A stretch of DNA of 64,000 bases from Streptomyces avidinii (GTDB lineage: Bacteria > Actinomycetota > Actinomycetes > Streptomycetales > Streptomycetaceae): positions 62,001 through 126,000 of the forward strand of contig NZ_BMVL01000002.1 in assembly GCF_014650695.1 (NCBI RefSeq). The letters are read 5' to 3'. Of the stretch, positions 50,295 to 58,952 are shown one piece after another (the first letter of the stretch is position 1; the number at the start of each line of letters is the position of its first letter). The translations under genes were made by a program, and so were the position numbers. The notes under the pieces were generated by a model. It saw only the letters and a list, made by a program, of their open reading frames with translations. It ran no database searches and was not told where the DNA came from.

Positions 50295-51467
50295 ATGGAC
50301 TTCCGCTACACACCCGAGCAGGCCGACCTCAAGGCTCGCGCCGCCGCCTACGCACGCCTCCTGATGCGGTACGAGGATCGGTCGGAGGAGGCGGGTGGCC
50401 CGCTGCCCGTGGAGACGGTCCGCGAACTGACCCGCGCCGCCGTCGAGGCCGGCGTCTACGCGATCAACATGCCCGCCGAGTGGGGCGGGGCCGGCCTGTC
50501 GCTGCTGGACCAGGTCATCGTCGAGGAGGAGTTCGGCAAGGTGACCAACTGCCTCTGGGACATCCCGTGGCGGCCCGCGAACGTCCTGGCGTACGGGACC
50601 GAGGCGCAGCGGGAGAAGTACCTGCTGCCGGTGATCCGGGGCGAGCGGTTCGACGCCTTCGCGGTGACCGAGCCCGGTGCCGGATCCGACCCCGGCTCGG
50701 GCACGAGCACCGCGACCCGTACCGACGGCGGCTGGCTGCTGAACGGCGAGAAGTGGTTCGTGACCTGCGGTGACATCGCGGACTTCCTGCTGGTGCAGGC
50801 GGACGCGGGACCCGAGCGGGCGGCGACCCTGTTCTTCGTGGACAAGCAGGCGCCCGGGGTCGAGATGACCCGGGTCCCCCGCTTCATGCACTCCGCGGTG
50901 AACGGGCACCCCGAGTTCACCTTCACCGATGTGTTCGTCCCCGACGAGGACGTGCTCGGCGGTGTCGGCAAGGGCTACGAGCTGACGAAGGAGTGGTTCA
51001 CCGACGAGCGGCTGATGATCGCCGCCCGGACCGTGGGCGCCGCCGAGCGGGCCCTGGAACTCGCCCGGGACTGGGCGGTGGAGCGCCGCCAGTTCGGCTC
51101 GCCCATCGCCGACTTCCAGCTCATCCAGGGCATGCTCGCCGACTGCGCCGTCGACATCGCCGTCAACCGCGCCTACACCCACCAGGTCGCCTGGGAGGCG
51201 GACCGGCCGGAGACCGACCGCAAGACGCTGCACGCGAAGGCCTCGACGGCGAAGCTCGCGGCGAGTGAGGCCGCGGGGCGGGTCGTCGACCGCTGCGTGC
51301 AGATCTTCGGCGGGCGCGGCTACGACCGTACGTACCCCGTCGAGCGCATGTACCGCGAACTGCGCGTCGACCGGATCTGGGAGGGCACCTCCGAGATCCA
51401 GCGCCTGATCATCGCCAACGAGCTGATCAAGCGCGGCACCCGGTCCCTCGCCCTCCCCACCTCCTGA
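50295..51467 (+). CDS. Acyl-CoA dehydrogenase (first of two)
   Basis: 390-residue FAD enzyme introducing a C2-C3 double bond in acyl-CoA. MPAEWGGAGLSLLDQVIVEE, FAVTEPGAGSDPGSG, LLNGEKWFVTCGDIADF and the C-terminal IWEGTSEIQRLIIANELIKR are all canonical. It lies 43 bp after the synthetase gene and 38 bp before its paralogue. A 193-bp stretch (51006-51198) is nearly identical to the paralogue, far above the rest of the gene. Electron acceptor: ETF normally, though this operon also encodes a ferredoxin. Confidence 0.95.
   Translation: MDFRYTPEQADLKARAAAYARLLMRYEDRSEEAGGPLPVETVRELTRAAVEAGVYAINMPAEWGGAGLSLLDQVIVEEEFGKVTNCLWDIPWRPANVLAYGTEAQREKYLLPVIRGERFDAFAVTEPGAGSDPGSGTSTATRTDGGWLLNGEKWFVTCGDIADFLLVQADAGPERAATLFFVDKQAPGVEMTRVPRFMHSAVNGHPEFTFTDVFVPDEDVLGGVGKGYELTKEWFTDERLMIAARTVGAAERALELARDWAVERRQFGSPIADFQLIQGMLADCAVDIAVNRAYTHQVAWEADRPETDRKTLHAKASTAKLAASEAAGRVVDRCVQIFGGRGYDRTYPVERMYRELRVDRIWEGTSEIQRLIIANELIKRGTRSLALPTS
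51006..51198 (+). repeat. 193-bp tract duplicated at 52214-52406
   Basis: Aligned by eye base for base, this stretch and 52214-52406 differ at only two positions, while the flanking parts of the two acyl-CoA dehydrogenase genes differ widely. This is the pattern of recent gene conversion between tandem paralogues. The second copy has the same length with no gaps. Confidence 0.85.
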
Positions 51468-51505
51468 CCATCGTTCCCCGACCACGACCACGAGGACAGA
51501 CAGAC

Positions 51506-52678
51506 ATGGACTTCCGCCTCACCGCCCGTCAGGAAGAGCTCCGGAGCACGGCGCGCGCACTGACCGACTTCATCGCGAAGTACGAGCTCGACTGCGAGGA
51601 GAACAACGGGCTGCCCCCGCAGGCCCACACCGAGATCCGCGACGCGGTCCTCGACAGCGGGCTGCAGGCCGTCAACATGCCGAAGGAGTGGGGCGGCGCG
51701 GGCCTGACCATCCTGGAGCAGGTCACCGTCCAGGCGGAACTCGGCCGGCTCACCGGCGCCCTGTGGGACATGGTGTGGCGTCCGGCCAACGCCCTGTCCT
51801 TCTGCACGCCCGAGCAGCGCGAGCGCTACCTCGTCCCGGTGATCCGCGGGCAGCGCCGGGACTGCTACGCGGTGTCGGAGCCCGACGCCGGCTCCGACCC
51901 GCAGAACCTGCGGACCACGGCGACGCGGACCGCCGAAGGCTGGGTGCTGAACGGCGAGAAGTGGTTCGTGACCGTCGGCGACCACGCCGACTTCATGATC
52001 GTGCTGGCCGCCGCCGGGGAGGAGCGCGCGCCGACCCTGTTCCTCGTCGACAAGGACACGACGGGCATCGAGATGACCCGGGTGCCGCGCTGGATGCACA
52101 CCTTCGTCTACGAGCACCCCGAGTTCACCTTCACCGAGGTGTTCGTCCCGCACGGGGCGGTGCTCGGCGAGGTGGGCCAGGGCTACGACATCACCCGCGC
52201 CTGGTTCACCGAGGAGCGGCTGATGATCGCCGCCCGGACCGTGGGCGCCGCCGAGCGCGCCCTGGAACTCGCCCGGGACTGGGCGGTGGAGCGCCGCCAG
52301 TTCGGCTCCCCCATCGCCGACTTCCAGCTCATCCAGGGCATGCTCGCCGACTGCGCCGTCGACATCGCCGTCAACCGCGCCTACACCCACCAGGTCGCCT
52401 GGGAGGTCGACGAGGGCGTGCTCGACCGCAAGACGCTGCACGCGAAGGCGGCCATCGCGAAGCTGGCGGCGAGCGAGGCGTCGGGCCGCGTCGTCGACCG
52501 GTGCCTGCAGATCTTCGGCGGTCGCGGGTACGACCGTTCGTACCCGGTGGAGCGTCTCTACCGCGAGCTGCGCGTCGACCGGATCTGGGAGGGCACCTCC
52601 GAGATCCAGCGCCTGATCATCGCGGGCGAACTGGTCAAGCGTGGTACGGGCGTTCTGCGGATGCCGTCCGCAGGATGA
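51506..52678 (+). CDS. Acyl-CoA dehydrogenase (second of two)
   Basis: 390 residues, same length as the preceding gene: MPKEWGGAGLTILEQVTVQA, YAVSEPDAGSDPQNL, VLNGEKWFVTVGDHADF, IWEGTSEIQRLIIAGELVKR. FAD and acyl-CoA features are intact in both, so they may form a heteromeric enzyme, as some actinobacterial steroid side-chain dehydrogenases do. Sequence outside the shared 193-bp tract is clearly diverged, so neither is a recent copy overall. Confidence 0.95.
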   Translation: MDFRLTARQEELRSTARALTDFIAKYELDCEENNGLPPQAHTEIRDAVLDSGLQAVNMPKEWGGAGLTILEQVTVQAELGRLTGALWDMVWRPANALSFCTPEQRERYLVPVIRGQRRDCYAVSEPDAGSDPQNLRTTATRTAEGWVLNGEKWFVTVGDHADFMIVLAAAGEERAPTLFLVDKDTTGIEMTRVPRWMHTFVYEHPEFTFTEVFVPHGAVLGEVGQGYDITRAWFTEERLMIAARTVGAAERALELARDWAVERRQFGSPIADFQLIQGMLADCAVDIAVNRAYTHQVAWEVDEGVLDRKTLHAKAAIAKLAASEASGRVVDRCLQIFGGRGYDRSYPVERLYRELRVDRIWEGTSEIQRLIIAGELVKRGTGVLRMPSAG

Positions 52679-52768
52679 GCCGCACCCGCGGTCCGGGCGC
52701 ACGCACAACCACAGCACAGCACAGCACCCGGTAATACCCAGTGGCACGCAAGGAGGGAGGACGGACAG

Positions 52769-53731
52769 ATGACCGATGTCGAACGGGTCGGGGTCGTGGG
52801 CAGCGGGCTGATGGGATCCGGCATCGCCGAGGTCTGCGCCCGCGCCGGCCGGGACGTCGTGGTGGTGGAGACGACCCGTACGGCCGCGGCCGCCGGCCGG
52901 GAGCGCATCATCCGCTCCCTGGGACGCGCGGCGGCGTCCGGACGGCTGACCGCCGCCGAACGGGACGCCGCCGTCGGCCGGATCGCAGTGACCACGGACC
53001 CTGTGCGGCTCGCGGACCGGGACCTCGTCGTCGAGGCGGTGGCGGAGGACGAGCGGGCGAAACTGGCGGTCTTCGACCTGCTCGACCGGGTGGTGGAGCG
53101 CCGGGACGCCGTCCTGGCGACGAACACCTCGTCCATCCCCGTCATCCGGCTGGCCGCCTCCGTCTCGCGGCCGGAGCAGGTCATCGGCCTGCACTTCTTC
53201 AACCCCGTACCGGTGCTCCCCCTGGTCGAGCTGGTGCCGTCCCTGCTCACCGGCGAGGAGACCGTACGGCGGGCGCACGCGTTCGCCTCCGAGGTCCTGG
53301 GCAAGGAGGTCGTCCGCGCCCAGGACCGGGCGGGGTTCGTCGTGAACGCGCTGCTCGTGCCGTACCTGCTGGCCGCCGTACGCATGGCCGAGTACGGGAC
53401 CGCCTCGGCCGAGGACATCGACCGGGGCATGACGCTGGGCTGTGCGCACCCGCTGGGTCCGCTCGCCCTGGCCGACCTGATCGGCCTGGACACGGTGCAG
53501 GCCATCGCCCGCTCGATGTACGCGGAGTACCGGGAGCCGTTGTACGCCCCGCCGCCGCTGCTGGCCCGGATGGTCGACGCGGGGCGGCTGGGCCGCAAGA
53601 CGGGCCGGGGCTTCCACACCTACGGAGCCCGCGGGCCCGGTGCGATGCGCGAGGATGGGGGTGTGGTGGCCGCGGCAGCGGGGCCCACCCGCCCGGTGGG
53701 CGGGCGTCGAGACGGGGAGCAGCCAACGTGA
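52769..53731 (+). CDS. 3-hydroxyacyl-CoA dehydrogenase
   Basis: 320-residue NAD-dependent dehydrogenase of beta-oxidation. VGVVGSGLMGSGIAEVCARA (residues 7-26) is the Rossmann loop, LVVEAVAEDERAK and NTSSIPV follow, and GLHFFNPVPVLPLVELV contains the catalytic His region. The C-terminal domain ends GRLGRKTGRGFHTYG. The extra ~40 residues after this are low-complexity. Its stop overlaps the TetR start (GTGA). It extends the operon's chemistry beyond the double bond; no enoyl-CoA hydratase or thiolase is present in the window. Confidence 0.93.
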   Translation: MTDVERVGVVGSGLMGSGIAEVCARAGRDVVVVETTRTAAAAGRERIIRSLGRAAASGRLTAAERDAAVGRIAVTTDPVRLADRDLVVEAVAEDERAKLAVFDLLDRVVERRDAVLATNTSSIPVIRLAASVSRPEQVIGLHFFNPVPVLPLVELVPSLLTGEETVRRAHAFASEVLGKEVVRAQDRAGFVVNALLVPYLLAAVRMAEYGTASAEDIDRGMTLGCAHPLGPLALADLIGLDTVQAIARSMYAEYREPLYAPPPLLARMVDAGRLGRKTGRGFHTYGARGPGAMREDGGVVAAAAGPTRPVGGRRDGEQPT

Positions 53732-54339
53732 CCAAGGCCGAGCGCGCACTCGAGACGCGCGAGCGAATCCTCACGGCCGCGTGCGAGGTCATCGCCGACA
53801 TCGGCTTCGAGAACGTCAGCATGCGCAAGGTCGCCGAGCACGCCGGGGTGTCGAAGGCCCTGCTGCACTACCACTTCGACACCCGCGAGAAGCTCTTCGC
53901 GGAGGCGATGACGCACTCCTTCGCCCAGACGGGTACGGACACCGAGGGCGTCCCCGACTCGGTGCCCGCGTCCGTCGTGCTGGCGCGCATCCTGCGGAGC
54001 ATGCTGCCGAGCGACGCCGAGCTGCGGCAGGACTGGAAGCTCTGGCAGGAGTTGTGGGTGCGCGCTCAGCGCGACACGGCGGCCCGGCACCTGGCCGTCG
54101 ACCTGTACGACCAGCTGCACGCGTGGGTCGGCGGGGCCGTGGAACGGGGCATCCGGTCCGGGGAGTTCACCGACTGCGACGTCGCGGCGCTCGGCACCCT
54201 GGTCCTGGCCCTGTGCGACGGTCTCGGCATCCGCCTGATGCTCGACGATCCCCGCGTCGACCTCGCGGCGGCCCGGTCGACGATCTGGCGGACGATCGCG
54301 CCGACGCTGGGCATCGCCCCGGAGTTCCCCGACATCTGA
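53728..54339 (+). CDS. TetR family transcriptional regulator of the acyl-CoA operon
   Basis: 203-residue repressor. HTH: TRERILTAACEVIADIGFEN, then VSMRKVAEHAGVSKALLHYH and FDTREKLFAEAM. The C-terminal domain is TetR_C-like (SDAELRQDWKLWQELWVRAQ). The GTG start overlaps the dehydrogenase stop, so it is the last gene of the operon and probably controls it, in the manner of FadR-type or KstR-type TetR proteins that sense acyl-CoAs. Confidence 0.92.
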   Translation: MTKAERALETRERILTAACEVIADIGFENVSMRKVAEHAGVSKALLHYHFDTREKLFAEAMTHSFAQTGTDTEGVPDSVPASVVLARILRSMLPSDAELRQDWKLWQELWVRAQRDTAARHLAVDLYDQLHAWVGGAVERGIRSGEFTDCDVAALGTLVLALCDGLGIRLMLDDPRVDLAAARSTIWRTIAPTLGIAPEFPDI

Positions 54340-54407
54340 CCGGCCCGGACGGTGCACCGGTTCCGGGCCGCACGGCGGACCGGTTCGGGTCGGTCGGGCG
54401 GTGGCGG

Positions 54408-54761
54408 TCAGCCCGGGCCGTGCACGGTCTGGACGGAGCCGTTGGGGTCGACGGTGAGGGCGACGCGCTCCTTCTTGTTCCCCAGGGCCAGCACGATCCA
54501 GACGACGCCCCACAGCAGGCACGTGAAGATGGTCAGGATGGCGTGCAGGACGTGGTTGACGTCTCCGCCGCGGACCAGTACCGCCTGGGTCGGGGAGCGC
54601 GATTCGACGCGCCACCCGAGGCTGATGTACCGGTTCACGGTCCAGTCGAGGATCGCGGTGCGGCGCGCGCCGTCGAGCGGTTCCCCGGCGGGCGCGTAGA
54701 GCAGGTCCGGGGGCGGTTCCATGGACGGCCCCCAGGGCTGTGGTCCGTCGGACTTGGGCAT
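54408..54761 (-). CDS. Small single-pass membrane protein
   Basis: 117-residue protein: a Pro-rich start (MPKSDGPQPWGPSMEPPPDL), a soluble TAILDWTVNRYISLGWRVES segment with RSPTQAVLVRGG, then one hydrophobic stretch (HVLHAILTIFTCLLWGVVWI) and a short exterior tail with VALTVDPNGSVQTV. This arrangement occurs in actinobacterial hypothetical proteins; function is unknown. The ATG at 54761 follows GAGGCTGG. Confidence 0.7.
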   Translation of the reverse strand: MPKSDGPQPWGPSMEPPPDLLYAPAGEPLDGARRTAILDWTVNRYISLGWRVESRSPTQAVLVRGGDVNHVLHAILTIFTCLLWGVVWIVLALGNKKERVALTVDPNGSVQTVHGPG

Positions 54762-55569
54762 CGGTCCAGCCTCCCCACGCATCGGGAACGGTCCCGCATA
54801 CCCCCAGGGTGCGCCGGACCGGTCGGCCCGGCATTCCGAGCCCCGTGCGCGCACATGCGTTCGATCCCGATGCCCTGCCGGCCGGGGATTGTCAGTGCCC
54901 GGCCCTAGAGTCGGAGCATCCCCATTCAAGGGTTGAGGCGGGCTGCCTCGCTGCACGATCCCGCCCCACCGGACCCCCTCGGGGGACAGCGCCCGGTGGG
55001 GCGGCGCACAGCCTCCGGACAGGTCGCAGTCACCGGGCCAACTCCTCCGGTGCGGCGCAAGAGGGCCTCCGCGAGGGCGGCCCGGGAGTCCACCGAGGCG
55101 TACACGGTCGATGCGTCCACCTGCCCGGCCGGGCCCAGGTCGAGGCGCACGGGCGGGTCCAGGTGCACTGCCACGTTCAGCGCACGGTCCACCGAGCAGG
55201 CCACGGCATCCGGCTCTCCGGGCACCGGCCTCGGGCCCCGCCCGGGAACGTTGCGTACCACCGGGGACGTGGAGACGACCGACGAACACCGGCAGGGTCA
55301 CGTCCCCGAGGAACCCGGTCCGCAGCACCACCCGTTCCTCGTCCACCTCGTGCGGATGCCGGACGATCACGGCCACCCGCCCCCTGCCCCTGAGTCGCTT
55401 CCTTGCTGCCCCCAGGCTCGCGCGCGTCCGGCGGGAAGGACAGTGACGAATGTCAGGGGTGCGCCGGGAGGTGGCACAGGTGCGCGGACGGTACCGCCCG
55501 GGGCACCCCGAACGCCGGGGAATGGGCGAATCGGGGACGGCGTCCCGTCGGGGTCGGCAGGATGGGGGC
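54762..55569. other. Intergenic region with a possible frameshifted gene
   Basis: About 800 bases between the divergent small membrane protein and DUF5954 genes. A minus-strand frameshifted coding stretch occupies about 54,926-55,375. Elsewhere I see no supported gene. Confidence 0.4.
54926..55375 (-). pseudogene. Frameshifted remnant of unknown gene
   Basis: From a GTG at about 55,375 the minus strand reads VAVIVRHPHEVDEERVVLRT then GFLGDVTLPVFVGRLHV with strong GC third positions. After about 55,262 the bias jumps to the next frame, which reads DAVACSVDRALNVAVHLDPP, VRLDLGPAGQVDASTVYASV and DSRAALAEALLRRTGG, then runs out. One frameshift separates two good halves. No family is recognised. 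Confidence 0.4.
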
Positions 55570-56667
55570 ATGGACCGTGGGGACATGAGGCCGCGCGGGT
55601 CGCGGCCGGTGGTGGTGCGCGTGCCGGTGGAACCCGTAGAGGCCGCAATGGAGGCCGACGCGCTCGACGCAGTGGCGCGGGCGGGCGATGTGGTGGTGCG
55701 CGGCCCGCTGTTCGGGGTGGCGGCGCAGTCCCCCGACGACGGCCGGCGGTGGCGGGTGGTCCTCGAAGTGACGGCCGGCTGCCCGCAGCAGGCGCGCGAC
55801 GGGCTGAACTCGCAGCTGTGGTTCCACGCCAAGGACGAGGCGCAGGACCGGGCGGAGCGGCGCGCGCTGCTGGCGGCGGTCGCCCGGCTGGAGGGCGAAC
55901 GGGTCGACGAGCTCGAAGTGTCCGGGACCCGGTACCGGGTCGTGCGCGCCGAGGAGTACGCGGCCTCGGGCCCCGGCGGTATGGAACCGCCGCGCCCCAC
56001 CGATCCTGAGCCCCTCGTGCCCGACTGGGACCGCGCCGTCAGGGAGCCCGAGATCGACGACGGCCTGGTCATGGATCCCGACGCGCCGGTCACCCCGACC
56101 CGGGCCTACGAGCAGCTGGCGCTGCGCGACCTGTGCTACACCGGCGAGCGGTTCCCCGAGGACGTGCGCGCCGATTCGCGGCGGGCACTGGACACCCATC
56201 CGGACGTGCTGGTGATGCCGCCGACGTTCACCGTCGTGGAGCAGACCACCGGCGGCTGGCGGCCGGTCAGCGGCCCGCACTCCACTCCGCATTCCGCCCG
56301 CAAGTCGCTGGACTTCGCCCTGACGTGGATGTGGCCGCGGATGCGCGGCCACATCCCCGAGGACGCCGACCCGCGCACCGATGCCCGTACCTGGGCGCCC
56401 CCGGACGGCGGGGACGGCAGGAAGGCAGCAGACCTGCGGGCCGCGAAGCTGGCCGCGTACGCCCGGGCCGCCGACACGCTCCGCGTCGGGCGCGTCAACC
56501 GACTGGAGTTCCAGGGCGCCGTGTACCGGATCGTCCGCACCCGCCGTCTGTTGCGCTGGGGCCCCGACGGGCCCGAGGGCCCGCGGCCCTCCGACGTCAA
56601 CAGCCAGGAGCCCGCGCGCATCCACCTCACGCTCGACGAGGACGGCCACGTCCTCCCCGACGACTGA
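55570..56667 (+). CDS. DUF5954 family protein
   Basis: 365-residue protein of the Streptomyces DUF5954 family. PVVVRVPVEPVEAAMEADAL opens it, GPLFGVAAQSPDDGRRWRVV and an RYRVVRAEEY repeat follow, then VLVMPPTFTVVEQTTGGWRP, LTWMWPRMRGHIP and a second YRIVRTRRLLRWGPDGPEGP. The FRYRVVRA and YRIVRTRR parts look like a duplicated domain. The ATG at 55570 follows AGGATGGGGG. Function is unknown. Confidence 0.85.
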   Translation: MDRGDMRPRGSRPVVVRVPVEPVEAAMEADALDAVARAGDVVVRGPLFGVAAQSPDDGRRWRVVLEVTAGCPQQARDGLNSQLWFHAKDEAQDRAERRALLAAVARLEGERVDELEVSGTRYRVVRAEEYAASGPGGMEPPRPTDPEPLVPDWDRAVREPEIDDGLVMDPDAPVTPTRAYEQLALRDLCYTGERFPEDVRADSRRALDTHPDVLVMPPTFTVVEQTTGGWRPVSGPHSTPHSARKSLDFALTWMWPRMRGHIPEDADPRTDARTWAPPDGGDGRKAADLRAAKLAAYARAADTLRVGRVNRLEFQGAVYRIVRTRRLLRWGPDGPEGPRPSDVNSQEPARIHLTLDEDGHVLPDD

Positions 56668-56731
56668 CCCGGCGTTTCGACGTGCACCACCGGTCCCCAT
56701 GGGAAACGGTGGACCCGCCCCACTGCACGGC

Positions 56732-56767
56732 CTGACGTGCGACCTGACGTGCGACCTGACGTGCGAC
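56732..56767. repeat. Three perfect 12-bp tandem repeats
   Basis: CTGACGTGCGAC three times in a row between the DUF5954 and VOC genes. Non-coding. It sits 37 bp upstream of the VOC start, so it could influence its expression. Confidence 0.85.
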
Positions 56768-56803
56768 CCCTGTACGGCCCGCTGATGCCCGGAGGAGACA
56801 CCC

Positions 56804-57235
56804 ATGAACTGGACGCTCGAAGTCGTCCCCGTCCCTGTCACCGACATGGATCGCGCGAAGAGCTTCTACGCCGACCAGGTCGGCTTCGGCATCGACCTCG
56901 ACGACGAGGTCTCGCCCGGCGTGCGCATCATCCAGATGACCCCGCCCGGTTCCCGGTGCTCCATCGCCATGCTCCAGGGAATGCCCGAGGTCCCCGGTGG
57001 CCGGACCATGGGGCCCGGCACCCTGCACGGCCTTCAGCTGTGCGTCACGGACATCACGGCGGCCCGCGAGGAGCTGGTCGCCCGGGGCGTGGAGGTGTCG
57101 CCGGTCCGGCACATCGGCGAAAAGGGCTGGGAGGAGGGGAAGGGCGGCACCTGGAACTCCTTCCTCACCTTCGACGACCCGGACGGCAACAGTTGGGTCG
57201 TCCAGGAGGCCCCTTCGGAGCTGTCCGAGCGCTGA
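56804..57235 (+). CDS. VOC (glyoxalase/bleomycin-resistance) family protein
   Basis: 143-residue VOC protein. WTLEVVPVPVTDMDRAKSFY starts a beta-alpha-beta-beta-beta module and HGLQLCVTDITAAREELVAR starts the second. The end FDDPDGNSWVVQEAP is the usual second-module close. Metal-ligand His/Glu cannot all be fixed by eye. Members include dioxygenases, glyoxalases and antibiotic-binding proteins. A GGAGGAGAC lies upstream of the ATG. It is a single gene. Confidence 0.88.
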   Translation: MNWTLEVVPVPVTDMDRAKSFYADQVGFGIDLDDEVSPGVRIIQMTPPGSRCSIAMLQGMPEVPGGRTMGPGTLHGLQLCVTDITAAREELVARGVEVSPVRHIGEKGWEEGKGGTWNSFLTFDDPDGNSWVVQEAPSELSER

Positions 57236-57397
57236 AGGGGCGGGCACCCGGTACGCCGCGCCGGCGGGCAGATGTACCAAGCCCGCCCCCCTGCGGGGAG
57301 GAATCCCGGCGCGTACGGCCCGGCCGCCCGCTCATATGACTCGTAGGACCAGTACATTCCCCATTTCATCCGGTTCGTTCTATTTTGGGGATGTGCC

Positions 57398-58792
57398 TTG
57401 CGTCGTACCGCTGTCGCTCTGACCCTGCTGACCGCCCTCTCCTGCGGTTCCTTCGTGGGCTCGCAGGCCGTCTCTGCCGCGAGCGCACCGGCGGGCGCCG
57501 GTGGCGGAGGCGGTGGCCGGGGCACCAACATCCTGGTCGTCGGCATCGACAGTCGTGCCGGGCTCTCCGCGGCGGAGAAGCGCCGCCTGCACGTGGGCGG
57601 CAAGGGGTGCAACTGCACCGACGTGATGATGCTCGTCCACCTCTCCCAGAACCGGCGGCGCGCGAGCATCGTCTCCATCCCGCGCGACTCCTACGTCGAG
57701 TACGCGGGCACCACCTCCCCGGCCCGCAGCGGCAAGATCAACGGTGCGTACGCGATCGGCGGCGGCCCGCTCACCGTGGCCACCGTCGAGAAGGCCACCG
57801 GTCTGCACATCGACCACTACCTGGAGACCGGTTTCACGGGCTTCGAGCAGACGGTGAACAACCTCGGCGGCGCCACCCTGTGCACGGACCGGCCGCTCAA
57901 GGACGAGAACTCCGGACTCGACATCGGCGCCGGCCGTCACCTCGCCGACGGGAACGGAGCACTTCGCTACGCACGGGCCCGGCACGTCAACCTCCGGCCC
58001 GGCGACCTCGGCCGGGTCCGCCGTCAGCAGCGCGTGGTCAACGACCTGCTGGCCCGCCTCACCGCGGAGGGCTCCCTCGACGGACCCATCAGCACGGCAC
58101 GGACCGTGCGCACCCTGCTGAAGACCGTACGCACCGACGCGCGGACGGGACTGGACGACCTGGTCCGCATCGGGTGGGCGCTCGGTCGCCTCCGGGCGGA
58201 CCGGACGGAGTTCGCGACCGTCCCGATCCGGCTCTTCGACCACCGCGTGCCCGGTGTGGGTTCCACCCTGGTGTGGGACGAGGCCCGCTCCGCCGCGTTG
58301 TGGGACGCGCTGGGCGCGGACCGCCCGATCACGGGCGACACCCGTATCCAGCCCGTCGCGGAGCATCCGGCCCCGACCGACCCGACCCGGATCACGGTCC
58401 GCGTGGACGACGCCGACGTCGCCGCCGCCCTGCGCGGCAACGGATTCGCCGTCACCGACACCTCGCCGACCGCACCCGCGGTGCGCCCGTCCGGGCCCCC
58501 GGTCGTCCGGTACGCCACCGGCCAGGAGGAGAACGCGGCGACCGTCGCGGCCGCCCTGCCCGGCTCCCGCCTGCAGGTGGATCCGGACCTCGACGCGGTC
58601 GTCGAGGTCGCCGTCGGTAGCCGGCCCGTGCAGGTCGACACCATCACCTATGACCGCAACGTGGCCGACGGCGCCCCCGTGACCGCCGACCGCCTCCGCT
58701 GCGCCGAAGCCCCCGCGGCGGCCGGGTCGGCCGGGGCCGCGCGGCCGGCGGGCGGTACGGCGGGCGGTACGGGGCCGACCGGGCGACGATGA
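57398..58792 (+). CDS. LytR-CpsA-Psr (LCP) family protein
   Basis: 464-residue exported protein. An N-terminal hydrophobic segment (residues 5-28) leads to NILVVGIDSRAGL (44-56), CTDVMMLVHLSQNRRRASIV, SIPRDSYVEY and GKINGAYAIGGGPLTVATVE, the LCP domain (44-210) that transfers glycopolymers from lipid carriers to peptidoglycan. An LytR_C domain follows (about 330-430: ITVRVDDADVAAALRGNGF; VRYATGQEENAATVAAAL). The TTG at 57398 follows TGGGGATG. The conserved Arg/Asp of the pyrophosphate site are present (GIDSR, IPRD). Confidence 0.9.
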   Translation: MRRTAVALTLLTALSCGSFVGSQAVSAASAPAGAGGGGGGRGTNILVVGIDSRAGLSAAEKRRLHVGGKGCNCTDVMMLVHLSQNRRRASIVSIPRDSYVEYAGTTSPARSGKINGAYAIGGGPLTVATVEKATGLHIDHYLETGFTGFEQTVNNLGGATLCTDRPLKDENSGLDIGAGRHLADGNGALRYARARHVNLRPGDLGRVRRQQRVVNDLLARLTAEGSLDGPISTARTVRTLLKTVRTDARTGLDDLVRIGWALGRLRADRTEFATVPIRLFDHRVPGVGSTLVWDEARSAALWDALGADRPITGDTRIQPVAEHPAPTDPTRITVRVDDADVAAALRGNGFAVTDTSPTAPAVRPSGPPVVRYATGQEENAATVAAALPGSRLQVDPDLDAVVEVAVGSRPVQVDTITYDRNVADGAPVTADRLRCAEAPAAAGSAGAARPAGGTAGGTGPTGRR

Positions 58793-58952
58793 GAGGTGTC
58801 GACGACGCACGGCCACAGGCCGCACCGAATGAGCGGCCGCCGGGGGCGACCGCGGCGCGGCTGCGGTACTGGAGCGGCGACGGCGCGCACCGCTCCCGGT
58901 GGGCTGCCGCGGCCGGGGGCCGGGGCCGTCCCGGAGGAGCGGGTGCAGCAGG

